Shown here: positions 36,061-47,118 of the stretch, piece by piece
Layout of the letters: each line of letters starts with the position of its first letter
Position numbering within the stretch: position 1 is the first letter of the stretch
DNA from: Heliocidaris tuberculata
Taxonomy: Eukaryota > Echinodermata > Echinoidea > Camarodonta > Echinometridae
Length of the DNA stretch: 64,000 nt
Assembly (NCBI GenBank): GCA_025618425.1
Contig: CM046836.1
Coordinates: 21,665,215 to 21,729,214 of the forward strand
Direction of reading: 5' to 3'
The notes under the pieces: model-generated
The model's input: only the letters and a program-made list of their open reading frames with translations
Told to the model about the DNA's origin: nothing
Databases searched by the model: none
Translations under genes and position numbers: made by a program

Positions 36061-36190
36061 CCGGGTCATCCCTGTATTAATAAGAGAATCCAGTAGCCAA
36101 AGGGTTAATGTGGTGATCTGTTATTTACTTTTTTAGTTTTTTACAGTATTAACCCCAAAGTAAGGTATCACTTTGATTTTATCAATCAAT

Positions 36191-36362
36191 TTTCGGAATT
36201 ATGAACCCTATTTCGTTTTTGGAACTATAAACCTACAGAATAATGAAACGTATTTCATTTTCAGAATTATGAACCTTATTTCACTTTCGGAAGTACCAAC
36301 CGTATTTCATTTTCGGAAATATGAACCCTATTTCATTTTCGGAATTACGAACTCTATTTTAT
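36191..36362. repeat. Minisatellite of about 28 bp units at the start of unit 3
   Basis: About six units of TTTTCGGAATTATGAACCC with variants. Same family as 23507-23611. Confidence 0.75.
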
Positions 36363-36649
36363 ATTTATAAATAACTGGTAGGTTGTGGGGGAATGAAATC
36401 ACAAAATCATGATGAAGTTGCCAATATGTCTAGTCATTTTCATTGTTTTCCCTAGTCTTTCATGTCATTAAAAAGATCATAACTTTTTTATTCGTTGTCT
36501 GATTTTCCTCATACATTTTTAATCCGTTTGTCTGAATTTTTCTTTTCTACTTAAACCAAGAAATTCTTGGACTGGACTTACCCTTTAACAAGAATTCTTT
36601 AAAAATCATGTGATTTGACTATCATAAAATCATATCATCTTAAAGTTGT
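36363..36649. other. Unit 3 upstream flank
   Basis: Homologous to 23612-23900. No gene. Confidence 0.6.
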
Positions 36650-37551
36650 ATTTGTAATAAGCCTGAGTCATATCAATTATTTTGTAAGGCGGGGATCCAC
36701 AGCTTTGCTCTGGTCGAACACCGATGCATCGATAAATTGATGGACGGTGAAATCGAGGACAATTTTTTTTGCTCTGGCACGACGATGTATGTCCCCCAGC
36801 AATGCTGCTCGCATTATGTACGGCGCTCTCGCTGCCTAGGCACTGGTCTACAATCCCTGTTCGCCATCAACTATTTATTTATCAGACAGACACCGCCGCG
36901 GCTTTTACTTTGCCCATTTTACTAAATCATCTTTTCAATATAGTGTTTGCATCTACATGTAGCGAGAACAACTTACATGATACATCCCATTATTTATCTT
37001 GACAACATCATGACTTATTGCTCGCTCACTCACAACCACTATTAATATGATGTCTCTTCTGATCGTATCTCGCGTATATATACAGTAGTACTTTAGCGAT
37101 CACGTGATTCGAAGTTGAGAGGCAATGAGCTGTGGCTGCGACCGCATGCATGTAAAATACATGTACAGCACTGCAATGCATATCGCATGCGCTGCATTTC
37201 TACTCTCTGCACTCAACTCGACGCGAGATGACTCCAGCCTAGCCAGAGGCCGGATCGTCAAATGCCAGTCATGTCCCCTCACCTCCCAGCTAGCAGAAGA
37301 TAAGCGAGCACTCAATTTCCTTTCTTGATTGAGGAGAATAAAAGACCAAGTAAGATGTGTCTTGAATGCATGATAATAATTGTGTAAGACAGTAAGACTA
37401 AGAGCAAAGGATTTGTGTACTTCTTTTCTTTGTATTATATTATTTTCATAAATTTCATCAAAGCACCAGTTTCGCCAAAACAGCACTGGGGCTCGATAGC
37501 CTCGATCGAGGACCGGTTTACAAAGTGATTCGACTCAGGCTTAATCTGTAA
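36650..37551. mobile_element. 886 bp hAT-like non-autonomous element with 8 bp target duplication
   Basis: Inverted ends TAAGCCTGAGTC (36658) and GACTCAGGCTTA (to 37543), extended imperfectly for about 30 bp, are flanked by ATTTGTAA and ATCTGTAA (7 of 8 bases). Unit 2 has the uninterrupted site TATCTGTAAATTG (near 23905). An 8 bp duplication fits hAT, although the TAAGCC tips are not the common CAG type. A 128-codon minus-strand frame (37100-37486) is unrecognised and probably fortuitous. Confidence 0.75.
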
Positions 37552-38307
37552 ATTGTGAGTACGCTTTTTTGTTATTGTTTTGTGTTTATAATATCCATGA
37601 TGAACATCCATATACTGATTGCCTGTAAGCAATTCAAAGAGGTTGGTGGACATATGGATAGGAATTAAATTCTAAAATTATTGTTTCTTCTCCAGGAGGC
37701 TACTTTAAAATGACTTTGACAAAGTTTTAAAGATAATCTGATATTACAGAATTTCTTGGATACAAAGTAATTGTTCCTCTAGCAAAATCATAAATTTTAT
37801 CCTTTTTTACAAAAAAAATATACATGTAAACTACATGTATATGAAAAAAAAAATCTTTAAAAAAGTGTCAATGCTACTACTGGTAAATGATCCCTCAAAG
37901 ATTCTTGTTGGGAAGACCTATTCTGAGGTATTGCAACTAAATTCATTTTAATACTCATGAAATTATCAAATGAGGGTTTTTGCAATTTTCACAAGAAAAA
38001 GAAATGATCCTAAGTCTAGGCAAAATATGGCAATATTGACAAGGATTTCAGGGCAGTGAGAAATGACGCATGTTGGATTTGCACACAGCCAGACAAAGCA
38101 TGAAGAATACATAGAATTTTTACCATTTTAAACAATTGACTACTGGATCATGTCGATGCGATACCAGGTACCACTGATGTACCTGTACAATGGTTGAACA
38201 CTGTCACGTGATCATTACATTTCATTCAAGTGCATAAACCGCAAACACACCATTCTATCTGTGACCTCCTACTGTCTGATTCATATGAAGAAAAGGCATT
38301 GTTGTAA
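37552..38307. other. Unit 3 region upstream of exon 1
   Basis: Homologous to 23905-24190 and 24900-25235. It is cut at 38307 by the LTR retrotransposon. Confidence 0.6.
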
Positions 38308-38425
38308 TGTAGGGTCTTTCACTCCAAATCACACAATTTATGACACTAAAATATACTCGGCACACATGGGTTTTAACGTCAATGTAGCTTCCTGCTTTAT
38401 TACCACAAGGTGGCGCTATACCACA
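38308..38425 (-). repeat. 3' LTR
   Basis: 118 bp, TG...CA on both strands, identical to the 5' LTR except one base near 38313. It contains the AATAAA polyadenylation signal and a TATATTTT box on the minus strand. Confidence 0.92.
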
Positions 38426-39224
38426 TTTCCTCTCCTTCCTCTTAAAAAAATACATCTGTCTCCAGTATTTTTTTTTTTTTTTTTTTTTTTTGTTGTTGTT
38501 GATATCACACACATATCATGATGTACTTTCATCATCTGCGATTTATACATTGTTTTCCTGTTAGTTTTACTACTGCTCCAGTAAAATTGAAAACCAAAAC
38601 TTGCAAATCATTCTTTTTTTTTTTTTTTTTACATCCTTGAGATTAAAAATAAAATATCCTGGTAATAAACATACTAAATGCAATCCCTTCATTGTGTATA
38701 ACTACACTGTATAACACAAAACATATATACTACCATCTTGTGCTATCAAAATGGTTTCTTTTGCTTTCTACTTTGTTGCAACATTTGGGTTATTCACAAA
38801 TCCTTATTTCAAAAGAACTATAAAAACTTGAATCCAAAACATATTGTCCTGACAGCATCTAATAATAACATAAAACCAACATAAAAAATCTTGCTGATTA
38901 AAATATTCAAGTTATGCATATATGCTATAATTGATTATGTATAGATATCCAACTATAGACAACTGTGATATCGCAATTTTGACTTGTTGTGTTATTCAGA
39001 TACCTGTACAAAAATAAATAAATAATAATAATAATAATAATCAATAGTGCACCTGGACTTTTGGTTTCCTTTCTTTTGTTTGTTTGTTTAGCATTACACC
39101 TGCATTATATGATACTTCATACTATAAATACACTTCAACAGTGTTAAGCTTCATAACTGAAAATAATACTTTCTGAACATGAATCAGCAATATATGAGCT
39201 AAATTACAATAAGTTAACTGTAAG
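38426..39224 (-). other. Retrotransposon polypurine tract and 3' untranslated region
   Basis: The polypurine tract is at 38426-38443, adjacent to the 3' LTR. The rest is about 780 bp of AT-rich non-coding sequence with two poly-A runs on the element strand. No env-like frame is present. Confidence 0.75.
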
Positions 39225-42200
39225 TTACAAATTCAACCTATCTGGTTTGTTGATATGACGTTTTGAACGACGAAGGTTTTGTTCTGTGTGTTGTGGTAGT
39301 TCTGTTTGACTGGTATCTTTGGTCTGAATATCCTTCTGAGATGATTGAGATGTATGTTTCTGTGACTGGGTTGGAGTGTTTGGTATGTCTGGTTCTGTTG
39401 ATGCTGGTGTGGTCTTGTCTCTGTCAATGTATATGTCTGTGTTTGGTACCATTGGTTTGAGTGGCTCCACCCTAGACTCAACAACCTGCGACATTTTCCT
39501 CATCTGGTCAACATGCCTTTTCCACACCAAACCATCTACTGTAACTTGATAAGTCACAGGACCAAGAACTCTGGTAACTACACCTTCAGTCCATCTCTCA
39601 GAATGAATCCGAAAGTCTAGCACTCTCACTGATTCACCTACTTCAAACCTCCTAACTCTCTCTTTCTTTGGAGCTCTCTTCTGTTGTAGCTTCAATCCTA
39701 AGTCTGGTCTAACTTGACTAAGACGTGTCCTCAACTCTCGTCCAAGGAACATCTTTGCCGGCGTTTCCTGAGTCACCACATGGGGAGTGGTCCTGTATGA
39801 CAACAAGAACTTAGCCAACTTCAGATGTATATGACCTTCATCTGTCTTAGCTTTCTTCATGGCTTTTTTGAAAGTCTGAACGAAGCGTTCCACTTCACCA
39901 TTTGAAGCTGGATGCTTCACTGCGGACTTGATGTGCTTGATGCCATTTTCTTTCAAGAAGACAGAAAACTCCTCGGCAACGAACTGTGGTCCGTTATCAG
40001 ATACTACCTCAATGGGAAGGCCATATCTAGAAAACAGATTCCTCAACACCCTAATGGTATTGGATGCTGTTGTAGATTTCATGGGAATGACTTCTGGCCA
40101 TTTACTATGAGCGTCTACAACTAACAGAAACATCTGATCTAAGAATGGTCCAGCGAAGTCAATATGCACTCTATGCCATGGCTGTGAAGGCCATGCCCAG
40201 GGATTGACTGGTGCAGCTGATGGTACAGACTGCATAGCTTGGCAAGATGCACAAGACTGTACTAACTGTTCAATATCCTGATCTAAACCTGGCCAGTAGA
40301 CATGCATTCTGGCAAGACTCTTCATTCTCACCATCCCTTGATGTCCTTTATGAAGCTCTTCCAAGATGTATTGCTGCAAACACTCTGGGATAATCACCCG
40401 AGTTCCCCAAAGCAAACAACCACTCTCTACAGTCAGCTCATCCTTCTTCCTCAGCCACACATGCAATTCTGGGGAAATCTCCTCATGACAAGGCCATCCA
40501 TTCTGAACAAAGAACCGAACTTTCGACAAAATTCTGTCAGTGTCTGTAGATCTCCGCACTCTATCAGCAGTTACTGGTAGGGACTTCAACTTTGCCTCAT
40601 TCGTCTTCGTAGCCTCTTCCGTCCACTTCACTACAAACTCATCCTCCTTGTTCTCCAACTTTCCTGACATTGGAAGACGTGATAGGAAATCTGCATTGGC
40701 ATTTTGCTTGGATGTACGATATTTGATATCGTACACATATCCTGAAAGCAAAATTGCCCAACGTTGCAGCCGTGATGCTGCTAGAACGGGAATCCCCTTC
40801 TTAGGTCCTAGCAGGAATGTCAATGGCTTGTGATCTGTAAGAAGTATAAACTTCCTACCACAGAGATATTGATGGAAGAACCTTACACCATAGACAATGG
40901 CTAAGGCTTCTTTCTCTAGCTGAGAATAGTTCATTTCTGCTTTGGTCAACTTCCTAGAGGCATATGCGATTGGTTTGTCTCCTTCTTCCGTTACATGGGA
41001 AATCACCGCGCCAATCCCATATGGTGAGGCATCCACTGCCAAAGTCACCTCTTTGCTTGGATCGAAGTAGCACAGTACCTTACTGGAACTAAGGATCTTC
41101 TTGACCAGGTCAAAAGCTTGTTGGCATTCCTGTGTCCATTGGAACTCCTGCTTCTTCTTCAATTCATCAATAGGTTCCAGAATTGATGCCAGGTTAGGAA
41201 TAAATTTCCTGTAGTAGTTGATTAGCCCTGTGAACGACTGGACTTCAGTGACATCCTTTGGTGGGCTAGCTGATATAATCGCTTCCACCCTCGATGGTGA
41301 AGGGTGCAACCCTTCCGCATCTACTACATGACCCAGGTATTCCACTGAATCCTGCATGAATACACACTTGGATCTCTTCAACCGTAACCCAAACTGACTC
41401 AACCTCTTCAACACACTCTCCAAGTTAGATGCATGTTCCTCATCACTGGTACCTGTGACTATAATGTCATCCAGATAACATCCAACTCCCTTTAGACCAT
41501 GGAGAATCTTGTCCATGCACTCCTGAAATATTGCAGGAGCCGAACTCACACCAAACGGTAACCTTGTGTACCTGTATAATCCTAAATGTGTGTTGATTGT
41601 GACATACTGTCTTGAATTCTTCTCTAAGTCTACTTGTTGATATGCATTCTTCAGATCTAACTTAGTAAACTTCTTGCCTCCTTGCAGGCTAGCATACAAC
41701 TCTTCAGGTCTTGGCATTGGATACTCTTTCACTTCCAATTGTGGATTAACAGTGACTTTATAGTCTCCACACAACCTTATTTTACCATCCGGTTTCTGTA
41801 CTGGCACTACCGGTGCCGCCCAATCAGAAAACTCAACAGGTTCTAGTATCCCTTCCTTCACTAATCGACCAATTTCATCTCCTACTTTGTCTTTCATTGC
41901 AAAGGGAATAGGTCTGGGTTTGAAGAATTTTGGTTCTGCATCACTCTTCACCTTTAGTTTTGCTTGAACCCCTTTTACTCTTCCTACACTGTTATCAAAC
42001 ACCTCACTACCTGCAATAATCTTCTCTATCCTATCTGGCAGAGTACCCTGAGTTACCTGATGTACAGAAAATATTTTCTTCCATCGCAGGCGGATCTTAC
42101 TCAACCAATCTCTACCCAGAAGTGTGGGGCCATCATTCTTCACAATGATTAATGGTAACCTTGCATTGCTACCATGGTAACTGACATCGACCATACATCT

Positions 42201-43343
42201 ACCCACTACTGGTATTTTCTCCTTGGTGTATGTTCGAAGTTTCACACTACATTTCTCAATCTTTACACCCTTCTCTTTGAAATGCTTATCAAACATGGAT
42301 TGGCTTACAATTGACACGCCACAACCTGTGTCCACTTCCATGAGGATTTGAGTATTTTCTACCTCTACCTCCACCACAATAGGCTCAGTATCCTTTCCTA
42401 TTTTATTTACTCCTATGTAGAAAATTTCTTCATCTGTTTCACTTTGTGACCCTGAACTACATGAACCACTTGACCGAGAATCTTTCTCGCTGTTATCAAC
42501 ATGACTCACCCCTACTCTGGACTTCCTTCTACTTTTACTTCTATGTTTATGACTCTTTTCTTTGTGATATGTGCTTTTCTCCCTTCTACTAGGTTTGGTG
42601 CTACTCCTACTATCACCTCTATGACTAGAACTCTTTTCCTTACTCATTCTACACACTTGCTTCAAATGACCTTTACGATGACATATTTCACATTCATACT
42701 CTTTGTATCTACATTTGTTCTTGGTATGTCCTTTCTTCCCACAGCAGAAGCATTCACCAGTACTATAGTTCACATATGCACTGGTCTTCTCACGTTTATC
42801 ACCTGGTGTTAACTCTTCAGCGTTCTTGCTAGCTGCTTCCATGCTCATCGCAATTTTCACTGCCTTGTTGATCTGGAGATCGTCCTCTGACAGGAGTCTC
42901 TTCTGCGTTGCCTTATCTGCCAGGCCGCAGACAAACCGGTCCCAGAGGGCTTCATCTCGAAATGTCTTGAAATCACAGGTTTCCGCCATCTTCTTGAGCT
43001 CCGCCAAGTACACGGCTATTGTTTCTCCTTCACGCTGGCTCCTCTGATAAAAGCGATACCTCTCTAACATTACCGGTGGTGACGGGTTATAATGTCCTTT
43101 CAGCACTGTGTCAATGTCTTGTAGGGACAATTCTGTTATTTTTCTTGGTGCCACCAGACTCTTAAGTAGTCCGTATTCTTTCGCACCCATTACCGACAGC
43201 AGTACGGCCACTTTCTTTCTCTCACTCGTAATGTCATTAGCAATGAAGTATTGATCAATGCGTTCACGATACACTTCATACTGTTCGACATCGGGATCAA
43301 AACTTTCTGCCTTACCGGTACACGTTGACGTCGAAGAAGCCAT
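39225..43343 (-). CDS. Gag-Pol polyprotein of the gypsy element
   Basis: The ATG at 43343 (MASSTSTCTGK) gives 1372 residues; an upstream in-frame ATG at 43460 lies in the LTR and is less likely. Counting from 43460, the order is: gag; two zinc knuckles (about 237-268, CFCCGKKGHTKNKC and CEICHRKGHLKQVC); an Arg/Ser-rich stretch; aspartic protease (VDTGCG, about 373); reverse transcriptase (YLDDIIV, about 662); RNase H (LAVDASPYG, about 806); integrase with an HHCC zinc site (about 1030-1075) and a DDE core including DNGPQF (about 1153). No stop or frameshift interrupts it. Gag and pol are fused in one frame, as in many Mag elements. It copies its RNA into DNA and integrates it. No chromodomain and no envelope were seen. 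Confidence 0.93.
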   Translation of the reverse strand: MASSTSTCTGKAESFDPDVEQYEVYRERIDQYFIANDITSERKKVAVLLSVMGAKEYGLLKSLVAPRKITELSLQDIDTVLKGHYNPSPPVMLERYRFYQRSQREGETIAVYLAELKKMAETCDFKTFRDEALWDRFVCGLADKATQKRLLSEDDLQINKAVKIAMSMEAASKNAEELTPGDKREKTSAYVNYSTGECFCCGKKGHTKNKCRYKEYECEICHRKGHLKQVCRMSKEKSSSHRGDSRSSTKPSRREKSTYHKEKSHKHRSKSRRKSRVGVSHVDNSEKDSRSSGSCSSGSQSETDEEIFYIGVNKIGKDTEPIVVEVEVENTQILMEVDTGCGVSIVSQSMFDKHFKEKGVKIEKCSVKLRTYTKEKIPVVGRCMVDVSYHGSNARLPLIIVKNDGPTLLGRDWLSKIRLRWKKIFSVHQVTQGTLPDRIEKIIAGSEVFDNSVGRVKGVQAKLKVKSDAEPKFFKPRPIPFAMKDKVGDEIGRLVKEGILEPVEFSDWAAPVVPVQKPDGKIRLCGDYKVTVNPQLEVKEYPMPRPEELYASLQGGKKFTKLDLKNAYQQVDLEKNSRQYVTINTHLGLYRYTRLPFGVSSAPAIFQECMDKILHGLKGVGCYLDDIIVTGTSDEEHASNLESVLKRLSQFGLRLKRSKCVFMQDSVEYLGHVVDAEGLHPSPSRVEAIISASPPKDVTEVQSFTGLINYYRKFIPNLASILEPIDELKKKQEFQWTQECQQAFDLVKKILSSSKVLCYFDPSKEVTLAVDASPYGIGAVISHVTEEGDKPIAYASRKLTKAEMNYSQLEKEALAIVYGVRFFHQYLCGRKFILLTDHKPLTFLLGPKKGIPVLAASRLQRWAILLSGYVYDIKYRTSKQNANADFLSRLPMSGKLENKEDEFVVKWTEEATKTNEAKLKSLPVTADRVRRSTDTDRILSKVRFFVQNGWPCHEEISPELHVWLRKKDELTVESGCLLWGTRVIIPECLQQYILEELHKGHQGMVRMKSLARMHVYWPGLDQDIEQLVQSCASCQAMQSVPSAAPVNPWAWPSQPWHRVHIDFAGPFLDQMFLLVVDAHSKWPEVIPMKSTTASNTIRVLRNLFSRYGLPIEVVSDNGPQFVAEEFSVFLKENGIKHIKSAVKHPASNGEVERFVQTFKKAMKKAKTDEGHIHLKLAKFLLSYRTTPHVVTQETPAKMFLGRELRTRLSQVRPDLGLKLQQKRAPKKERVRRFEVGESVRVLDFRIHSERWTEGVVTRVLGPVTYQVTVDGLVWKRHVDQMRKMSQVVESRVEPLKPMVPNTDIYIDRDKTTPASTEPDIPNTPTQSQKHTSQSSQKDIQTKDTSQTELPQHTEQNLRRSKRHINKPDRLNL

Positions 43344-43402
43344 TTCACACTTTTTTACCGAGTCACTTTGTCTACAACCAGAATCCCATCCTCGTCGCCA
43401 CT
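43344..43402 (-). promoter_or_regulatory. Retrotransposon leader with primer-binding site
   Basis: Between 5' LTR and gag start. The primer-binding site TGGCGACGAGGATGG (element strand) begins two bases from the LTR; a host tRNA 3' end would prime here. The tRNA identity was not determined. Confidence 0.7.
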
Positions 43403-43520
43403 TGTAGTGTCTTTCACTCCAAATCACACAATTTATGACACTAAAATATACTCGGCACACATGGGTTTTAACGTCAATGTAGCTTCCTGCTTTATTACCA
43501 CAAGGTGGCGCTATACCACA
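43403..43520 (-). repeat. 5' LTR
   Basis: 118 bp, one mismatch to the 3' LTR. It carries the element promoter (TATATTTT) and AATAAA. Confidence 0.92.
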
Positions 43521-43736
43521 GTTGTAATGTAAGGTAGAAAAATATCAACTTGGAACTAAATTTAGTGGGCATATATTGCACAGTGCTTGTTTTCTTCACC
43601 AGGAAGTACAGTTTAAAAAAATCTTTGAAATTCAAAGGAATGTGTTTATCATATGAACATTTGATACGACTTCTGTTGGGAATTCTTCAAGTCACACCAT
43701 TTCCAAAATATCTACAGAGATTTGAGAAAGGTAAGC
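43521..43736 (+). other. Conserved non-coding exon 1 and splice donor of Ig copy 3
   Basis: Matches exon 1 of copies 1 and 2 and ends TTTGAGAAAG followed by donor GTAAGC (43731). The upstream ATG of copies 1 and 2 is ACG here. The LTR element lies directly upstream, in opposite orientation, so the promoter of this copy is probably disrupted or replaced. Confidence 0.5.
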
Positions 43737-44887
43737 AATTATATTCTTGAGTTAATGACATTTTCCATCTGTTACATGCATGAAATTATTAGGTTTCAGC
43801 AGGTAATACATCAGTAAGGCACATGTACGTTATACCATTCTGAAGCCAGTGAAGGGAACGGAAAGAACATGTTGTGCTAGCAAAGTAGGTATCACTGTAC
43901 TTCCCACTGTGTATATCTTATAAAAGAGTGAACAGGTTATTTGATCGGAAGGTGAGCTTTTGGGATGGGACATTTGTTAATAATCTGCAGTTTGATTTCT
44001 GGCTGTTTTCCTTCAAATCTTTTGCAGCTGATCAAGTACTGTAATTACTCAAATGAAAGAAAGCTTTAATTTGTATCCCAGAAGCCTGTCGATATATTAA
44101 AAACATATTCCAATTTCACAATGATTTCCTTTTCAGTTTTGAGGAAGGAAGAGCTGGCCAATCAGCAGGCGTGTGTTAATCTACATGACCGTATTCCTCT
44201 GATGATCATTACAGATGGACAGGTCTATTCTACTAATGATGCATAAATGATGATGTGCAGTCTGTGATTTGTTTCCCTTTATCATCATGAAATCAAATTT
44301 GACTGGTGGGATGCATATGCAAGATCCTGGTTGACACAACTTCTTGGACTTCTCATCAAATCTCACAAGGATTATAAGGAAAGTTAAAACTAAAAACTGT
44401 ATATGTGAACGGATCAACTGAATATTCTACTGCAATCTCATTTGCAATTCTGTCACAACAAGGCCTACTACAGCAATACAGCCCATTCCTCTACATGTAT
44501 ACTGAAAAGCTGTGTATTCATGATCATGATTCCATTCTAAGCACTATATGCTTGACTTATCAAGAGTCTACAGCTTGCTAAATTTTAGAAAGGCAGAAAC
44601 AAATGTAATGTAAATGATCTTTTGTAAAATTTAACTGATAAAGAAATAGCTTTCATGTTGCTTATTTCAAACTACAGTATTTGCTAATAGTAAAGTGTAG
44701 TATTTTGACAATCATTTTCTTCTATTCAATACTCCCCCCCCCCCCCCAAAAAAAGATCTTTTTGAACTTGATTCATGATCAAATGTAAATCTGTCTCCTT
44801 GTTCCTAGCTATTTCTTTGAAGAATTTGTGGAAATTCAAAAACAAATTAAATCATTTTGAAAATCTGCTTTCAAACCATAATTCAAC
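43737..44887. other. Intron of Ig copy 3
   Basis: Homologous to 25431-26543, without large insertions. A candidate acceptor CTCCTTGTTCCTAG ends at 44808. Confidence 0.5.
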
Positions 44888-45832
44888 ATGTTCCATTTCC
44901 ATCAGGTAAAAGCCATATTTCGATGCACAAGGTTACTTTTTATAATAACACATTTGATTGTACATGATTGTCAATGTATGACATTATCTTTAACAGAAGG
45001 GCAAGAAGCAACCTTAAATTTCCCATATCCATGTAACAGTACAGAAGTCACATTACAGTATGCAAACCGCATGCCGTTTTATCACTCTACAGATGGATCA
45101 TTGCTTTCATTGCCTCAAGATCAGGCAAACAGATTTGAAGTGCAGAATAATAATAACAACGGCAACTGCTCTCTGGACCTTACAATAATAAATCTAATGT
45201 GAAGTGATGAAGGAACATATATTTCCTTTGTTTACAAGGATACGCAACTACTTGTTGAACACACTACAAGAATTGGGCTGCAAATAAATTACCCTCCCGG
45301 TAAGGTATCATGTGTTGAGGGTGAAGATAAGGGTGAAGACTGCGTAGCATTAGAATGTACAGCTATTGCTGGGAGTCTGAAGGGGAGGATTGAATGCTAT
45401 CAAGATGGAGAAAAAATGCCATCACTGAGTGGCCAAAGTGAAACCAACAACGTGTTGACTGAAACCATTCTTGTCAGAAAATCACAGCCAGCATTTTGCT
45501 GTTCGTCCACTTTATATGAAGACAAAACTCACTGTCAATGTCATGATACTGCCTTGAATCTAGGTGATGACAACAGCATCAACCCATGTCCTACCCCATC
45601 AACAAGTACATCAAATCCTTTTGTTACTGATATCACAGGAAACGAGGAAACTCAGTTCACTCAGTCTTACAACATATCAACCATGGTATCTCAAAGTTCA
45701 AAACCAATGAAAGAGACAAACACCACACAAATAATCTCTTATTTTTTTGTTGTGCTCATTATAATCATTCAGCAAGTGGTGATTGCCTACATGTACTACA
45801 AATATAAATATACAAAAAAATACTATATATAA
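44888..45832 (+). pseudogene. Two-Ig-domain membrane protein, copy 3 (one nonsense codon)
   Basis: From the ATG 44888 (MFHFHQVKAIFRCTRLL) the frame is open to 45832 except for TGA at 45200-45202, where copy 2 has AGA. The first Ig domain has the same NCSLDL and GTYIS pattern as the other copies. The second has SCVEGEDKGEDCVALECTA, with a Trp-to-Cys change compared with copies 1 and 2. A Ser/Thr stalk (NISTMVSQSS), a membrane segment (ISYFFVVLIIIIQQVVIAY) and a short basic, Tyr-rich tail (KYKYTKKYYI) follow. A single stop in 314 codons implies recent inactivation or an allelic null. Confidence 0.75.
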
Positions 45833-46760
45833 AAAAATCCTATATCAATCGTCATACCAGGGACTTCCACCTCCGTTGTGATACCCTGCAGCATCCTTCT
45901 CAAAAAGGACTCACAGGCCCATATGGAAAAAGACTTCAAAATTGATGTGCTTTTATAGTGCAGTAAGGCCATCATACATGTATCTGATGAAAGATCTCAG
46001 CAATAAAATAATAGAATGGTGGCACGAAATGAGCAACCCAGTTTTGCACAAGACATGGTCTCATAATGTGTATAACTAAAGTTTTGATGAATGTGATTTC
46101 TGGCAAATGTTTGTTGTTGTTTTTTTAATACTTTGCTGGTCCAAACAATCCATCTACTAAATGTTAATAAGCAATTCAGAATTGCAGCTAGCTTCTCTAA
46201 AAATACATTTCCATTAGTGCAACTCAAGATAAGCTTTAGAGGAATTGAGAAGCATCGCTGCATGAACTACTTTCTAACTGGCATCACATCCATAACCTCC
46301 AGAGCACCTCTCGATGGAATATGTTGTAAAATTTTCCCTGTAACCTCAAGCCCTGAACGTCCAATTTCAGGAGTATTACTCTGGAAACGATAGTGAACTT
46401 TCTGTCAATACCATTCTTTTTACCATGGTCCTTAGGTCACTCTGTATTTGGATGGGTTAGCAATTTACTTATCAATACATTCTACTTAATTTCAGAAAAG
46501 TTTTTTATTTGATATAAAGAGGTGAGTTGTATTATCAGTACTTATATTTTCATCAGATTTTAATTAGAGTATATAGACAGTTTTCTTGATGTTATATGTT
46601 GCAATAATCAGGAATTACTATTATGAAAGAACAATGTTTTCTATAGCAGGTAAAATATTCATGTTGTGATTTGTGAAATGACACTAATTACACCAAATAT
46701 GATGATGATCAAAGGAAGATACAGTGTGTGTATTCAAGAAGCAACCATAACTCAGTATGT
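45833..46760. other. Unit 3 downstream flank
   Basis: Homologous to 27524-28890. A stretch at 46133-46393 is open on the plus strand and nearly open on the minus strand but matches no family recognised. It ends where LINE A begins. Confidence 0.5.
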
Positions 46761-47118
46761 AACCATCAACAGTAGACTAGCATGTCATAATATTATATTC
46801 AGTATTTTTTCCTTGCAGGTTTTCCCATGGCAGCCTTTAGATGCCCATCTTACTTGCCGTTTTGGTGTATTTGTTATACTTTTGTTTTCATGTATTTTTT
46901 GTATTTTTTTTTAAAACTCCATTTAGCTTTTCTATTAACTCTGTTTTATTTACTATGGATCTTTCCTTTATTGAAGATTTATTCGTGTTTTTGTTACCTT
47001 TTAATCATTGTAGTATATTAATCTCCCATATATGTGTTTATATGTTTACTGACAATCTTCTTGACATGTATTCCCAACAGTTAGACTTCACATTATATTT
47101 TGTGATTCTAATCCAAAA

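Larger units (their letters stand above)
38301..43527 (-). mobile_element. Ty3/gypsy LTR retrotransposon, Mag/SURL-like, near intact
   Basis: Two 118 bp LTRs (38308-38425 and 43403-43520) differ at one base. GTTGTAA at 38301-38307 and 43521-43527 is the apparent target duplication. In element orientation a primer-binding site starting TGGCGACGAGGATGG follows the 5' LTR and a purine tract AAGAGGAAGGAGAGGAAA precedes the 3' LTR. One long gag-pol frame lies between. Two CCHC knuckles and the YLDDI active site fit the Mag clade, which includes sea urchin SURL elements. It interrupts the region just upstream of Ig copy 3 exon 1. Confidence 0.93.

Noticed and set aside
36051..36108. Tiny TTAACCC...GGGTTAA inverted pair as a piggyBac MITE
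   Set aside because: Only about 7 bp pair over 58 bp; too short to separate from chance in AT-rich DNA.
37100..37486. 128-codon minus-strand frame in the 886 bp hAT-like element as a gene
   Set aside because: No recognisable domain; it overlaps an inverted-repeat element and unit 2 lacks the region altogether.
39263..42812. Several plus-strand open frames across the gypsy element
   Set aside because: They are antisense to the intact gag-pol frame and carry no motif of their own.
45200..45202. TGA in Ig copy 3 read as selenocysteine
   Set aside because: The aligned residue is Arg in copies 1 and 2 and no SECIS-like context was apparent; a plain nonsense change AGA to TGA is simpler.
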